Part shown: one piece after another, positions 53,086-61,845 of the stretch | Position numbering within the stretch: the first letter of the stretch is position 1 | Layout of the letters: every line of letters starts with the position of its first letter | Assembly (NCBI RefSeq): GCF_002270485.1 | Contig: NZ_NQOG01000012.1 | Location: 1 to 64,000, forward strand | From: Anaerostipes hominis (ex Lee et al. 2021) | Lineage (GTDB): Bacteria; Bacillota; Clostridia; Lachnospirales; Lachnospiraceae | DNA: 64,000 nt | Direction: 5' to 3' | Notes under the pieces: generated by a model | Told to the model about the DNA's origin: nothing | Database searches by the model: none | The model's input: only the letters and a program-made list of their open reading frames with translations | Made by a program: the position numbers and the translations under genes

Positions 53086-54645
53086 TTATCCCGCCGTAAT
53101 CTCCCCGCAGATAAGCTGGAAGCTTTCAGTTACCATTCCCAGGTAGTCTTCATCAACCAGGACAACTAACGTATCGCCGGAGTGTACCACAGTGCTTCCT
53201 TTGGCGATAATCTCTTCTTTGCCCCGGCTGATGGTGACGATCAGGCAGTGTTCCGGCCAGGCCACATCTTTGATTTTTTTTCCCACAGCAAGACAGGTTG
53301 TTCCGGCAACAAAGCTTGAGAGCACTTTTCCCTCTGCGGCATCCGTTGTTTTTAATCCCTTCTTTGCAAGGATGCGGCCCAGAAGACTTTCGTAGATTGG
53401 CTCACTTTTCAGAAGATGGGCAATCACATAGGCAGTCAGTGATACAACGGCCAGGGAAAGAAAATGTTCAAAAGTACCTGTCATTTCCGCAATCAGAATG
53501 ACGCCGGTGATCGGGGCTCTGACGATGGCAGTGAAAAATCCGGCCATAGCAAGGATAATAAAGTTAATGATGTAATCCTGACTGATGCCTGTAAGTCCTG
53601 TGACAGAGGTTCCATAAATAGAACCGATGTATGCGCCAAGTATCAGGAGAGGGAAGAAGATGCCTCCCGGTGCTCCGGAGCCAAAGCTGACAGCCGAAAA
53701 CAGAAACTTGACAAGGAGCAGAAGCACCATAGTTCCGATCAAAAGATGTCCGGTCTCCAGGCGTTCGATCATGGCATGGCCTCCTGCGAGTACAGAAGGA
53801 AGGCAGTAGCACAGCACACCCGATACGAGGAACGGGATTACGGTCCTGTACTCCGGTTTCAGGAAGGAGAGTTTTTTGTAAACATCCTGTCCTTTCAGCA
53901 TGACACGGTTATATATGGCCCCGGCAGCACCAAGGATGATCCCCAGCAGGATCAGCAGGCCGTAATATTTAAGCGGAAGGGCCGACTTCAGCCTGAATTC
54001 AAACACCGGAGATAATCCGAATACATTTTTAGAAATAAAATCCGAGGTCAGGGCACCGGCAGTGACACAGACCAGCATGGAACTGTTAAAGTTCTTCTGA
54101 ATTTCTTCCAGAGCAAACATAATGCCTGCCAGAGGTGCGTTAAAAGCAGCGGCCAGACCCGCGCCGGAACCGCACACTTCCATGATCCTTTCCTTTGTCT
54201 TGCTCTTTCGTGTGATCTTTGCAAGCCCTTTGGCGGCCATGGCGCCCAGTTGGACAGAGGGGCCTTCACGTCCAAGAGACAGACCGCCAAGGATCGAGAG
54301 TGTGCCGCCTGTGATCTTTGTGATCAGTACGCTGATCCAGTTCTGGCTTATGTATCCTGTCATCTCCCCCTGTACCTGGGGGATACCGCTTCCGGAGCAC
54401 ATTTCATCCCAGCTGACCAGTCTGCCTACGATCAGGCCGAGGACTACCAGGACGGCAAACCAGCCTGCGATATAGAAGGCATTTCCTTTTGTAAAGTCTA
54501 TAATGCGGAACAACAGAGATTCCGCGTGATTTAATAAAATACGGTAGATGACGGCAATACAGCCGGCAACTATCCCCACCATGAGTCCGTCGAATACGAT
54601 AGAGACGGACAGAGAGTGGGGATTTTCAATTTTTGAAGTTTTCAT
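53086..54645 (-). CDS. ClC-family chloride/proton exchanger with TrkA-C domain
   Basis: This 519-residue protein has the ClC selectivity motifs CSGSGIPQVQ, LGREGPSVQLG (with the gating Glu) and GSGAPGGIFFP. The internal proton Glu is in LAGIMFALEEI. After about residue 430 a TrkA-C (RCK_C) domain follows, which often binds nucleotides and gates the channel. The ATG at 54645 has AGGAGG 10 bases upstream; a TTG at 54654 is too close to it. Confidence 0.93.
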   Translation of the reverse strand: MKTSKIENPHSLSVSIVFDGLMVGIVAGCIAVIYRILLNHAESLLFRIIDFTKGNAFYIAGWFAVLVVLGLIVGRLVSWDEMCSGSGIPQVQGEMTGYISQNWISVLITKITGGTLSILGGLSLGREGPSVQLGAMAAKGLAKITRKSKTKERIMEVCGSGAGLAAAFNAPLAGIMFALEEIQKNFNSSMLVCVTAGALTSDFISKNVFGLSPVFEFRLKSALPLKYYGLLILLGIILGAAGAIYNRVMLKGQDVYKKLSFLKPEYRTVIPFLVSGVLCYCLPSVLAGGHAMIERLETGHLLIGTMVLLLLVKFLFSAVSFGSGAPGGIFFPLLILGAYIGSIYGTSVTGLTGISQDYIINFIILAMAGFFTAIVRAPITGVILIAEMTGTFEHFLSLAVVSLTAYVIAHLLKSEPIYESLLGRILAKKGLKTTDAAEGKVLSSFVAGTTCLAVGKKIKDVAWPEHCLIVTISRGKEEIIAKGSTVVHSGDTLVVLVDEDYLGMVTESFQLICGEITAG

Positions 54646-54801
54646 ATGCGACAATCCTCCTTTGTCAAGATTATTTTATCACAAGATGTGCCAAAGAAAA
54701 AGGAATCTGCGCATTTCTCAAGTTTGCAAAACAGGGCCTTATAGTTTATAATACACACGTATATTATATAGAAATTTAAGCAACAGATTGGAGAACAGAG
54801 T

Positions 54802-55476
54802 ATGCCACCGATTACAAATGACTGGGCTGAGCATCTGAAAGAAGAATACAAAAAGCCGTATTATAAAAAGCTGTATCAGACAGTGACGGCTGAGTACGCA
54901 CAAAAGAACATCTTTCCGCCGGCGGATGATATTTTTAACGCGTTCCACCTGACGCCTTTGAGCAAGGTAAAGGTGGTGATCTTAGGCCAGGACCCATACC
55001 ACAATGTAGGACAGGCCCACGGGCTGTCTTTTTCTGTGAAGCCGGGAGTACAGACACCGCCGTCCCTGGTCAACATTTACCAGGAACTGCACGATGATTT
55101 GGGCTGCTACATACCGAACAACGGATATCTGACCAAATGGGCTGAGCAGGGTGTCCTGCTTTTAAATACTGTTCTGACCGTCCAGGCGCACAAGGCGAAT
55201 TCCCACAAAGATATCGGATGGGAAGAGTTTACGGACGCTGCGATCCGCATATTAAACGAGCAGGACCGCCCGATCGTCTATCTTCTATGGGGAAGAAATG
55301 CCCAGAATAAAAAATGGATGCTTACCAACCCGAAACAGCTGGTGCTTGAAGCCCCTCACCCGAGTCCTTTTTCTGCGTCCAGAGGGTTTTTCGGATGCCG
55401 TCATTTCAGCAGGACCAACGAGTTTCTGAAAGAACACGGCATTGAGCCGGTGGACTGGCAGATTGAGAATATATAG
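54802..55476 (+). CDS. ung: Uracil-DNA glycosylase, family 1
   Basis: This 224-residue enzyme removes uracil from DNA. It has the water-activating motif GQDPYHNVGQAHGLSFS with catalytic Asp, and the minor-groove loop HPSPFSASRGFFGCRHFS. Length is standard for family 1. It heads a plus-strand run with a HAD phosphatase, a transglutaminase-like protein and a carboxypeptidase, spaced by about 10-20 bp. Confidence 0.95.
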   Translation: MPPITNDWAEHLKEEYKKPYYKKLYQTVTAEYAQKNIFPPADDIFNAFHLTPLSKVKVVILGQDPYHNVGQAHGLSFSVKPGVQTPPSLVNIYQELHDDLGCYIPNNGYLTKWAEQGVLLLNTVLTVQAHKANSHKDIGWEEFTDAAIRILNEQDRPIVYLLWGRNAQNKKWMLTNPKQLVLEAPHPSPFSASRGFFGCRHFSRTNEFLKEHGIEPVDWQIENI

Positions 55477-55485
55477 GAGCGAAGC

Positions 55486-56271
55486 ATGAATAAAATTGTA
55501 TTTTTAGACATTGACGGCACTTTGTACTGTGACGGGATCGGTATTCCGGAGTCTGCTCAGAGGGCCGTGGCTGAGCTGATAGACAAAGGGTGTAAAGTGA
55601 TGCTCTGTACCGGAAGAGCTTACGGCATGGTACCGGAATCCTATATGGAACTGGGTTTTCACGGCATGATCGCGGCGGCAGGAGCCCATGTGATCTGTGA
55701 AGGCAGAGAGCTGTGCAATGATCAGGTTTCCGGTGAGAACCTGCGAAAGGTCATTGATTACGGACAAAAACATGGGATCGGGATCGTTTTAGAAGGCGTG
55801 AAAGGGAGCTATTATGACCCGGAAAATCAGGACGGTTTTTATCTGAAAGTGGTGGAAAGGCTGAGAGAGACCACGACCCCTTATATATATCCGCTGTCCC
55901 AGGCAGAGGCAGTGAACAAATGGACATACCATCACATGGACTTTGCGCAGAAGGAATATGTGGAGGAGATGACCGGGGGAACTATGAGCGGTATCATACA
56001 TAAAGAAGTGAATTCCGTAGAGTTTATCCCTTCAGGGGTCAATAAAGCCACCGGCATCAGGATGGTGCTGGATCATTTTGGGATCGGCCGGAAAGACAGC
56101 TATGCATTTGGAGACAGCGCCAATGACATTGAGATGTTAAATTATGTACAATACGGGGTTGCCATGGGAAATGCAGTCCCTGAACTGCTGGAACAGGCCG
56201 AATACAAAACGGAGCCTGCAGACCGGGACGGCCTGGCACTGGGACTGAAACGCCTGGGGCTGATCGGGTAG
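55486..56271 (+). CDS. HAD-superfamily (Cof-type) phosphatase
   Basis: This 261-residue phosphatase has motif I VFLDIDGTLY with nucleophilic Asp, motif II CTGRAYG, and motif IV FGDSANDIEML. The cap is of Cof type (IIB). These act on sugar phosphates, FMN or similar metabolites. It lies 9 bp after ung and 9 bp before the next gene. Confidence 0.88.
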   Translation: MNKIVFLDIDGTLYCDGIGIPESAQRAVAELIDKGCKVMLCTGRAYGMVPESYMELGFHGMIAAAGAHVICEGRELCNDQVSGENLRKVIDYGQKHGIGIVLEGVKGSYYDPENQDGFYLKVVERLRETTTPYIYPLSQAEAVNKWTYHHMDFAQKEYVEEMTGGTMSGIIHKEVNSVEFIPSGVNKATGIRMVLDHFGIGRKDSYAFGDSANDIEMLNYVQYGVAMGNAVPELLEQAEYKTEPADRDGLALGLKRLGLIG

Positions 56272-56280
56272 GAGCTGCCT

Positions 56281-57408
56281 ATGAAAAAAGTTCTGAAAGC
56301 ATTTGCATCAATCCTTCTGCTGGTACTGGTCTTTATGCTGCCGAATATGGTGTCATCGATCCAGAGCCGCATCCACCAGAAGGAACAAAAGAAGATTGTC
56401 ACAGAGGTAAAAAAGACCCACAAAGACCTGTTTGAGACCAAGTACGGTTACCAGAGCCTTTCAAAAGAGGGCAAAAGGGTTTACAGCCTCATGTACTATG
56501 GGATTTTCAACAGAAAAAAGGAGATCGAGATTGAGCAGGTTACTACAAAGCGGATGGAGGATATTTTAAAGCAGATGGAATCCGACTGCCCTGAACTGTT
56601 CTGGTTCGATTTTACCGGAAATATCAAATGGAAGACATCGGGAACGAAGAAAAACGTCGTGTTCCTGCCCCATTATATTTTTACGGAAAAGCAGACCAGA
56701 CAGTACGATAAGAAATTGAAGAAAAATCTTGCCGTGTATCTTTCCTATGCAGACAAAAAAGAGACGGAATATGAGAAGGTCTATACTGTTTATGAGCATC
56801 TGACCAGGAGGATCTCCTACCGGGAGGGCAGCAGATATAATCAAAACCTGATCAGCGGCATGGTCAATGAAGAGACTGTCTGTACAGGATATGCCAAGAG
56901 TCTTCAGTATATTTACCAGAAGATGGGCATCCCGTGCCGGATGGTGTACGGAAGGGCCAACGGACAGAATCATGCGTGGAATCTGGTACAGATCGAAGGA
57001 ACCGACTGTTATGTGGACCCCACCTGGGGAAGCAATAATCAGAAGATGTCCAAGGGGTTTTTCGGGATGACTGAGGAGGAACTTCTGAGGGGACACACTC
57101 TGGATCAGGGACTCAAGGTGCCCAAATGCAGTTCAAAGAAGAACAATTATTATGTGAGGCAGAATCATTACTACAGGCAGTTTGAATTGGGGAAGATCTA
57201 TAACCAGCTCTGTGAACAGAAAAATCAGGGGCAGATCAGTTTTCAGATGGGCAGCCGGAAAGAATATGAGAAGGCCTGCCGGCAGCTGATCACCGACAGA
57301 AAGATTTTTGATCTGCTGAGAAGAGTGCCCGGATTCGGGGCAAAAAAGATGGAAGTGACTTATTATACAGACCGCCAGCTATACATTATGACAATTAATT
57401 TCAAATAA
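56281..57408 (+). CDS. Secreted transglutaminase-like protein
   Basis: This 375-residue protein starts with a signal or anchor helix (about 5-24). The transglutaminase-like triad is Cys in ETVCTGYAKSLQYIY, His in NHAWNLV, and Asp in CYVDPTWGS. Such domains in clostridia act as peptidases or cross-linking enzymes at the surface. The first 150 residues are helical and unassigned. It is followed by the dacF-like gene 19 bp later, which fits a cell-envelope role. Confidence 0.82.
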   Translation: MKKVLKAFASILLLVLVFMLPNMVSSIQSRIHQKEQKKIVTEVKKTHKDLFETKYGYQSLSKEGKRVYSLMYYGIFNRKKEIEIEQVTTKRMEDILKQMESDCPELFWFDFTGNIKWKTSGTKKNVVFLPHYIFTEKQTRQYDKKLKKNLAVYLSYADKKETEYEKVYTVYEHLTRRISYREGSRYNQNLISGMVNEETVCTGYAKSLQYIYQKMGIPCRMVYGRANGQNHAWNLVQIEGTDCYVDPTWGSNNQKMSKGFFGMTEEELLRGHTLDQGLKVPKCSSKKNNYYVRQNHYYRQFELGKIYNQLCEQKNQGQISFQMGSRKEYEKACRQLITDRKIFDLLRRVPGFGAKKMEVTYYTDRQLYIMTINFK

Positions 57409-57427
57409 GAATTATGAGGAAAAACAT

Positions 57428-58552
57428 ATGAAGAAATATGTAAAACGATTACTGGTAATGCTTACAGCAACTGTACTGGTGACAGCAGGGACCGTGCCGG
57501 CAAAGGCGGCAGAGAGAGGACTTGCCACAAAGGAAGACACAAATGCAGAGAAGCCGTCGATCAACGGAGTCTGCGGAATATTGATGGATGCCAAGACCGG
57601 GAAGATCCTCTATGCAAAAAACATTGACAAGAAAAGCTATCCGGCCAGCATCACCAAGATCCTGACGACTTTGGTGGCGATAGAGAACAATGATGATCTG
57701 TACTCCACAGTCAAATTCTCCAGACATGCTGTAAACAGCATTGAGCCTGGAAGCACTCACATCGGCATTAAGACCGGCGAGGAGATTCCGCTCATCGACG
57801 TCCTGTACGGGATCATGCTGGAATCCGCAAATGAAGCCTGCAATGGTGTCGCGGAGCATACAAGCGGCAGCATCGAAAAATTTGCGGGCCTGATGAATAA
57901 AAAAGCGAAAGAAATCGGCTGCAAAGGGTCTCATTTTATGAATCCCAACGGCCTTCACAATGATAAGCATTATGTGACGGCGAGGGATATGGCGTTGATC
58001 ACGAAAGCGGCTCTTCAAAATCCGATGTTCCGCAAGATCGCATGTTCTTCTCATTATTTTATGTCCGGAACCAACAAGGAGAAAAAGGGCAGAGAGTTAT
58101 GGAATCACCACAAGATGGTAAAACAGACGATGTTCTTATACAAAGGCGTGGAGGGCGGAAAGACCGGTTATACGACAAGAGCCGGCGGTACTCTCGTAAC
58201 TTTTGCAAAGCGCGGGGATACGGAACTGATCTCCGTGATCCTGCGGGGAAACGGATATGAATTGTACAGGGATACGATCAAACTGTTTGATTATGGTTTT
58301 AAGAATTATAAATCCGTGGCGCCTTTTGCGGGATTAAACTGCGACCTTTCAGAGAGCCGGGAAAATCCGGTCACTCAGATGGCATGTAAACTTTCTCCGT
58401 ACCAGCTTCCGCTGGGCGGCAGCTTAAGTGACTTTTCTGTGCTGCTGACCAAGGACCAGGATTCTGCTGAGCTGAAAGTATATACCGAGAACAATAAAAT
58501 TTATGCCTCTTATGGAGATGAAGATCTGGGATCAACCAAGATCAGTTATTAA
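57428..58552 (+). CDS. D-alanyl-D-alanine carboxypeptidase (DacF/PBP5 type)
   Basis: This 374-residue penicillin-binding protein has a signal peptide (cleavage near VPAKAAE), the SxxK motif in SYPASITKIL, SxN in ESANEACNG, and KTG in GGKTGYTTRAG. It trims the terminal D-Ala from peptidoglycan stem peptides. The C-terminal beta-domain (from about 275) is present, but no clear amphipathic anchor follows. Confidence 0.9.
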   Translation: MKKYVKRLLVMLTATVLVTAGTVPAKAAERGLATKEDTNAEKPSINGVCGILMDAKTGKILYAKNIDKKSYPASITKILTTLVAIENNDDLYSTVKFSRHAVNSIEPGSTHIGIKTGEEIPLIDVLYGIMLESANEACNGVAEHTSGSIEKFAGLMNKKAKEIGCKGSHFMNPNGLHNDKHYVTARDMALITKAALQNPMFRKIACSSHYFMSGTNKEKKGRELWNHHKMVKQTMFLYKGVEGGKTGYTTRAGGTLVTFAKRGDTELISVILRGNGYELYRDTIKLFDYGFKNYKSVAPFAGLNCDLSESRENPVTQMACKLSPYQLPLGGSLSDFSVLLTKDQDSAELKVYTENNKIYASYGDEDLGSTKISY

Positions 58553-58561
58553 AAAATTTTC

Positions 58562-58605
58562 AATGCCGGAAAAGCCCTTTATAAAGATTTTTCCGGCATT
58601 ATTTT
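58562..58605. terminator. Terminator after dacF-like gene
   Basis: AATGCCGGAAAA (58562-58573) pairs exactly with TTTTCCGGCATT (58589-58600), followed by ATTTT. It is preceded by A's, so it can act in both directions. Confidence 0.85.
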
Positions 58606-58960
58606 AAATCCGTTCAACACTTTTGTAAACGATAGGGCTGTCATATCGAAAAGTTCTCTTTCCGTTTACTTTCATAATTTCAGAAACTTCTAAATATTCT
58701 TCTGAAAAGCGTTCAAATAAAGTGAATTTCAGCACAGGGGAAAACATGCTTTCTGAGGGTTTCAGATCCCTGAAATCAATACCGGTTAAATTTTCGTAGG
58801 TAAATGTGTCTTTTTTTAATTCACCGGGAGTTTCGTATGAAGTCAGATTCCTGATTTTATCATTGCAGACCGTATTTTCGTGTTCAGCAAAAGGGAATTC
58901 AATTCCGTTCTTTTTCATCTTTTCATATTGTTCAGAGTTTTGAAAGTGTTCTGGTCAGAT
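58604..58960 (-). pseudogene. C-terminal fragment of unknown protein fused behind marR remnant
   Basis: The frame reads EHFQNSEQYEKMKKNGIEFP, then SYETPGELKKDTFTYENL and GIDFRDLKPSESMFSP, ending YDSPIVYKSVERI. Its coding look extends upstream of the ATG at 58918 into the end of the marR fragment in another frame. So the N-terminus was removed by the same deletion. I do not recognise the family. Confidence 0.4.
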
Positions 58961-59141
58961 GGCCCGCATCCAGCTTCAAGGCAAGGGATATTTCTTTGGG
59001 CGAACATGTTTCTTTCTTGCCGACAAAAATAAGAATGAACAGCTGTCCGTAAGTTACATTGATCTCTGCAAGTTTTTCCGTACAATACTGCGTAAATTGT
59101 TTACGGAGAACTGACACATAAAAGGCAAAAGATTCGGTCAT
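58932..59141 (-). pseudogene. MarR-family regulator, truncated
   Basis: 69 codons read YVSVLRKQFTQYCTEKLAEI, VTYGQLFILIFVGKK, then the HTH CSPKEISLALKLDAGHLTRT, and stop after LSKL. The wing and C-terminal dimer helix are missing, and another gene fragment follows in a different frame. A MarR normally has 140-150 residues. The operator-like palindrome at 59160-59176 remains upstream. Confidence 0.75.
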
Positions 59142-59159
59142 TAATGATTACCTCCATAT

Positions 59160-59176
59160 ATTTGACTAAGTCAAAT
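59160..59176. promoter_or_regulatory. MarR-type palindrome
   Basis: ATTTGAC-TAA-GTCAAAT is a perfect 7-3-7 inverted repeat 19 bp before the truncated marR gene. The same arms occur at 17643-17659 before sdaAB. Confidence 0.65.
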
Positions 59177-59195
59177 AATATATAATAAAAAAACT

Positions 59196-59234
59196 GCCCC
59201 CAACCGTTAGATTTTTGATCTGACTTTTGGGGGC
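59196..59234 (-). terminator. Terminator of the lipid kinase gene
   Basis: GCCCCCAA (59196-59203) and TTGGGGGC (59227-59234) pair. An A-run before 59194 gives the T-run on the minus strand. Confidence 0.75.
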
Positions 59235-59268
59235 CGGCTCATCAAGCAATATGTTTTTATATATGGGA

Positions 59269-60186
59269 TTACTGGGGATCTTGTCTCTGCACAAGAATAT
59301 TTAATGCCTCCGGAACGATAGAAATCTTTACCGGGAGTCCCTCGCTCAGGATCTCACCGTCATAGTCAATGGCGATCTCACTGTCTGTGGATGCCTGTTC
59401 GATAAAGATCTCTTTCGTCTGAAAATACTCGATGGACGGGTGATTTTGGTGGCTGCCCTGGAGCCATTTTACTATCAGATCAGGAGTCGTTAAAAATTCG
59501 ATCTTTTTGAGGATCAAGACGTCCAGATAGCCGTCTGATACAGAAGCCAGCGGTGCGGCGGTCGGGAAACCTCCCACACTTTTTGAGTTGGCTACTAAAA
59601 AGACCATGGTCTCCGTGGTTTCTGAAAATTCGCTGCTGGTGTACTTTAATACCATATTTTTGGAAAACTGCTTCGGCAGTTCTTTGATGCCTTCCAGGTA
59701 ATATGCCATCTTCCCGAGGACTGCTTTTTTGTCTTTCGGAACTTTATAAGCAATATCGGTGAGCAGGCCGCCGGCCAGGACATTGATAAAATATTCATCG
59801 TTGACCTTACCGATATCCACTTTTTTTGTCTGGAAATTCTTTATCATACCACAGAACTCTTTGGCTGTCTGAGGCAGGTTCATATAAGTGGCAAAGTCAT
59901 TGACAGTTCCTGCGGAGATGATAGCCAGGGGGATATTACTCTGGCTGACCACTAGTCCGTTGGACACTTCGTTTAAGGTACCGTCACCACCCACAGAGAC
60001 AACATAGTCGTATTCTCCGGGCTTTAAGGCTGCCGCCCGGTGCTTTGCATCATCTTTTTTCTTTGTATAAAAAACATCAATGTGTGGAGTGATTTGTTTT
60101 AAGATCAAAGTCGACATGATTTCCTGCAGTGTAGCTTCAACATTTTGTTTCCCCGAAGAGGGATTGATGATAAATAAGGCTTTCAT
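59269..60186 (-). CDS. Diacylglycerol/lipid kinase (YegS/DgkB type)
   Basis: This 305-residue kinase has FIINPSSGK at the start and the nucleotide motif VSVGGDGTLNEV. It phosphorylates diacylglycerol or related lipids in phospholipid and lipoteichoic acid turnover. The ATG at 60186 has AGGAGG 5 bases upstream; the frame runs on to 60219 without a better site. It is a single reverse-strand gene. Confidence 0.88.
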   Translation of the reverse strand: MKALFIINPSSGKQNVEATLQEIMSTLILKQITPHIDVFYTKKKDDAKHRAAALKPGEYDYVVSVGGDGTLNEVSNGLVVSQSNIPLAIISAGTVNDFATYMNLPQTAKEFCGMIKNFQTKKVDIGKVNDEYFINVLAGGLLTDIAYKVPKDKKAVLGKMAYYLEGIKELPKQFSKNMVLKYTSSEFSETTETMVFLVANSKSVGGFPTAAPLASVSDGYLDVLILKKIEFLTTPDLIVKWLQGSHQNHPSIEYFQTKEIFIEQASTDSEIAIDYDGEILSEGLPVKISIVPEALNILVQRQDPQ

Positions 60187-60369
60187 GAGATCCTCCTTGT
60201 TGTATTCCATTCCCCGCAATTATGTACGGAAGATTATTTTACTTAGAGTTTACCATAGAAAGGCCGGGGTCGCAATGTTCAAAAAAGTTGACATTACAAT
60301 GAGTACCTCTTGTATTTCTAAATAAACTATTTATTGTGAGAATGAACCAAGGCGAAAGGATAAGGAGAG

Positions 60370-60628
60370 ATGAGGGACGAAAACTTCTGTAAAAATCTTT
60401 GTTCATATGTGGAGAAGGCAAAGCAGGGAGATGAGACAGCGTATGAACATCTGAACCGGCAGCCCGGGCATCGGTTCTTCCTGCCTGAAAGTGATCCTGA
60501 CCTGAAATCATAAGGTGACATTTGATACTGACGGAGGGAAAGAGATTCCTGAGGAACAGACGGTGAAAGACTTCATCCGTGACTTTGAGAGATGCTGCGG
60601 TGAGAGGAAGACCGTGTTGGATTTTTAG
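60370..60628 (+). pseudogene. Small degraded reading frame, unknown
   Basis: ATG 60370 with AAGGAG upstream opens 47 codons (NLCSYVEKAKQGDETAYEHL) ending in TAA at 60511-60513. A second frame from 60512 reads KVTFDTDGGKEIPEEQTV and ends at 60628. The two look like one gene split by a frameshift, but neither is recognisable. 60220-60369 shows no gene. Confidence 0.3.
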
Positions 60629-60656
60629 AAAAAAAGAGATGTCAGCCGTTAGCATG

Positions 60657-60690
60657 AAGGGCTCTGGAATTGTACCAGAGTCCTTTTTGT
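60657..60690 (+). terminator. Terminator before the last PTS operon
   Basis: AAGGGCTCTGG (60657-60667, first bases A-rich) pairs with CCAGAGTCCTT (60675-60685), followed by T's. Confidence 0.8.
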
Positions 60691-60728
60691 GATTTTAACC
60701 ACTTTAATAAAAATATGTGCATTTTGTC

Positions 60729-60757
60729 TTGACAAAGAGGGTTTAGGTGGATATAAT
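60729..60757 (+). promoter_or_regulatory. Sigma-A promoter for the second mannose-type PTS
   Basis: TTGACA (60729-60734), 17-bp spacer, TATAAT (60752-60757), a consensus promoter. Confidence 0.8.
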
Positions 60758-60837
60758 AAACCTACAGAGAACATAATCACACTTATATGAAAGTATGAAC
60801 ACAAAGGTGTATAAAACAAAAACAGGAGGATATTATT

Positions 60838-61290
60838 TTGAAGGTTTACAGACAGGAAAAGCTCAACAAAGATCTGCCGGGGATCATTTTGCTGAGCCAC
60901 GGACCGTTTGCAGTCTCACTGGTAGAAACTGCACAGATGATTTTCGGAGACAGTGAAAACATCGCAGCCTTTTCTCTGGAAGCGGGAGATGATATTGACA
61001 AGTACAGAGAAGATTTTGCGGAAATGATTGAAGCATTTCCGGAGGGAAGCCTGATTATGGTTGACTTGTTCGGCGGAACACCGTGCAACCAGGTCATGAG
61101 ATACATTCAGGAGACAGGAAAGGCACTGGAAGTTGCGGCAGGGATGAATTTACCTATGCTGATCAATGCAGTAATGTCCAGGGAAGAACTCAAAGGAAAA
61201 GAATTCAGCATGGACACTGTGGAAAATGGAAAAAAAGGAATCTTCAGAATCGATGTGGAAGGATTTCTTAATGATGACGATGATGAGTAA
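60838..61290 (+). CDS. PTS mannose-type EIIA (second system)
   Basis: This 150-residue EIIA has the phosphorylated His21 in IILLSHGPFAVSL and the DLFGGTPCNQ motif. It starts at TTG 60838 with AGGAGG 7 bases upstream. The C-terminal tail is acidic (NDDDDE). It is first in an EIIA-EIIB-EIICD operon, 31 bp before EIIB. Confidence 0.92.
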   Translation: MKVYRQEKLNKDLPGIILLSHGPFAVSLVETAQMIFGDSENIAAFSLEAGDDIDKYREDFAEMIEAFPEGSLIMVDLFGGTPCNQVMRYIQETGKALEVAAGMNLPMLINAVMSREELKGKEFSMDTVENGKKGIFRIDVEGFLNDDDDE

Positions 61291-61321
61291 ACAACCATAA
61301 ATATAAAAAAGGAGAGAGCGT

Positions 61322-61819
61322 ATGGCAAAGAAATTAGCAGTAAGAGTGGACGATCGGTTAATTCACGGGCAGGTGGTAACGCAGTGGGTCAATGTCTTTA
61401 AAGCGCAGCACATCGTGGTCATAGACAACAATGTGGCGAAAGACAAGATGCAGAAAAGCGTATTAAAGTTCGCAGCGCCGCCGGATATCAAAGTCAGTAT
61501 TTTCTCTGTGGACAAAGCAGTGGAAGCATGGGAGAAAAATCAGTTCGGGACGAAAAATGTGTTCGTACTTTTCAGGGATGTAAATCAGATCGCCGAACTC
61601 CAGGAAAAAGGGGTGTCCTTTGAAGAGATAACCATCGGACAGATGGCGATCATCAATGACAGAAAGCAGATTTATAAACAGGTAGGTTTGTCAGAGAGTG
61701 AGGCACAGACTTTAATGGATATTGAAAAGACCGGAGTGAAGTTATATTTCCAGATGCAGCCTACAGACAAAAAAGAGTCGTTGGAGATCATGAAGAAAAC
61801 ATTTCCTGATCTGCACTAA
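61322..61819 (+). CDS. PTS mannose-type EIIB (second system)
   Basis: This 165-residue protein has the phosphorylated His15 in VRVDDRLIHGQVVTQW. Its substrate is set by the EIIC-D gene 26 bp downstream. It is distinct from the EIIB at 15985. Confidence 0.93.
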   Translation: MAKKLAVRVDDRLIHGQVVTQWVNVFKAQHIVVIDNNVAKDKMQKSVLKFAAPPDIKVSIFSVDKAVEAWEKNQFGTKNVFVLFRDVNQIAELQEKGVSFEEITIGQMAIINDRKQIYKQVGLSESEAQTLMDIEKTGVKLYFQMQPTDKKESLEIMKKTFPDLH

Positions 61820-61845
61820 TTTATTTACATAGGAGGAGAGAAACT

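Noticed and set aside
60512-60628. VTFDTDGG-like string suggesting an InlB B-repeat protein
   Set aside because: Only one partial repeat is seen, with no signal peptide or anchor, and the following residues do not fit the repeat.
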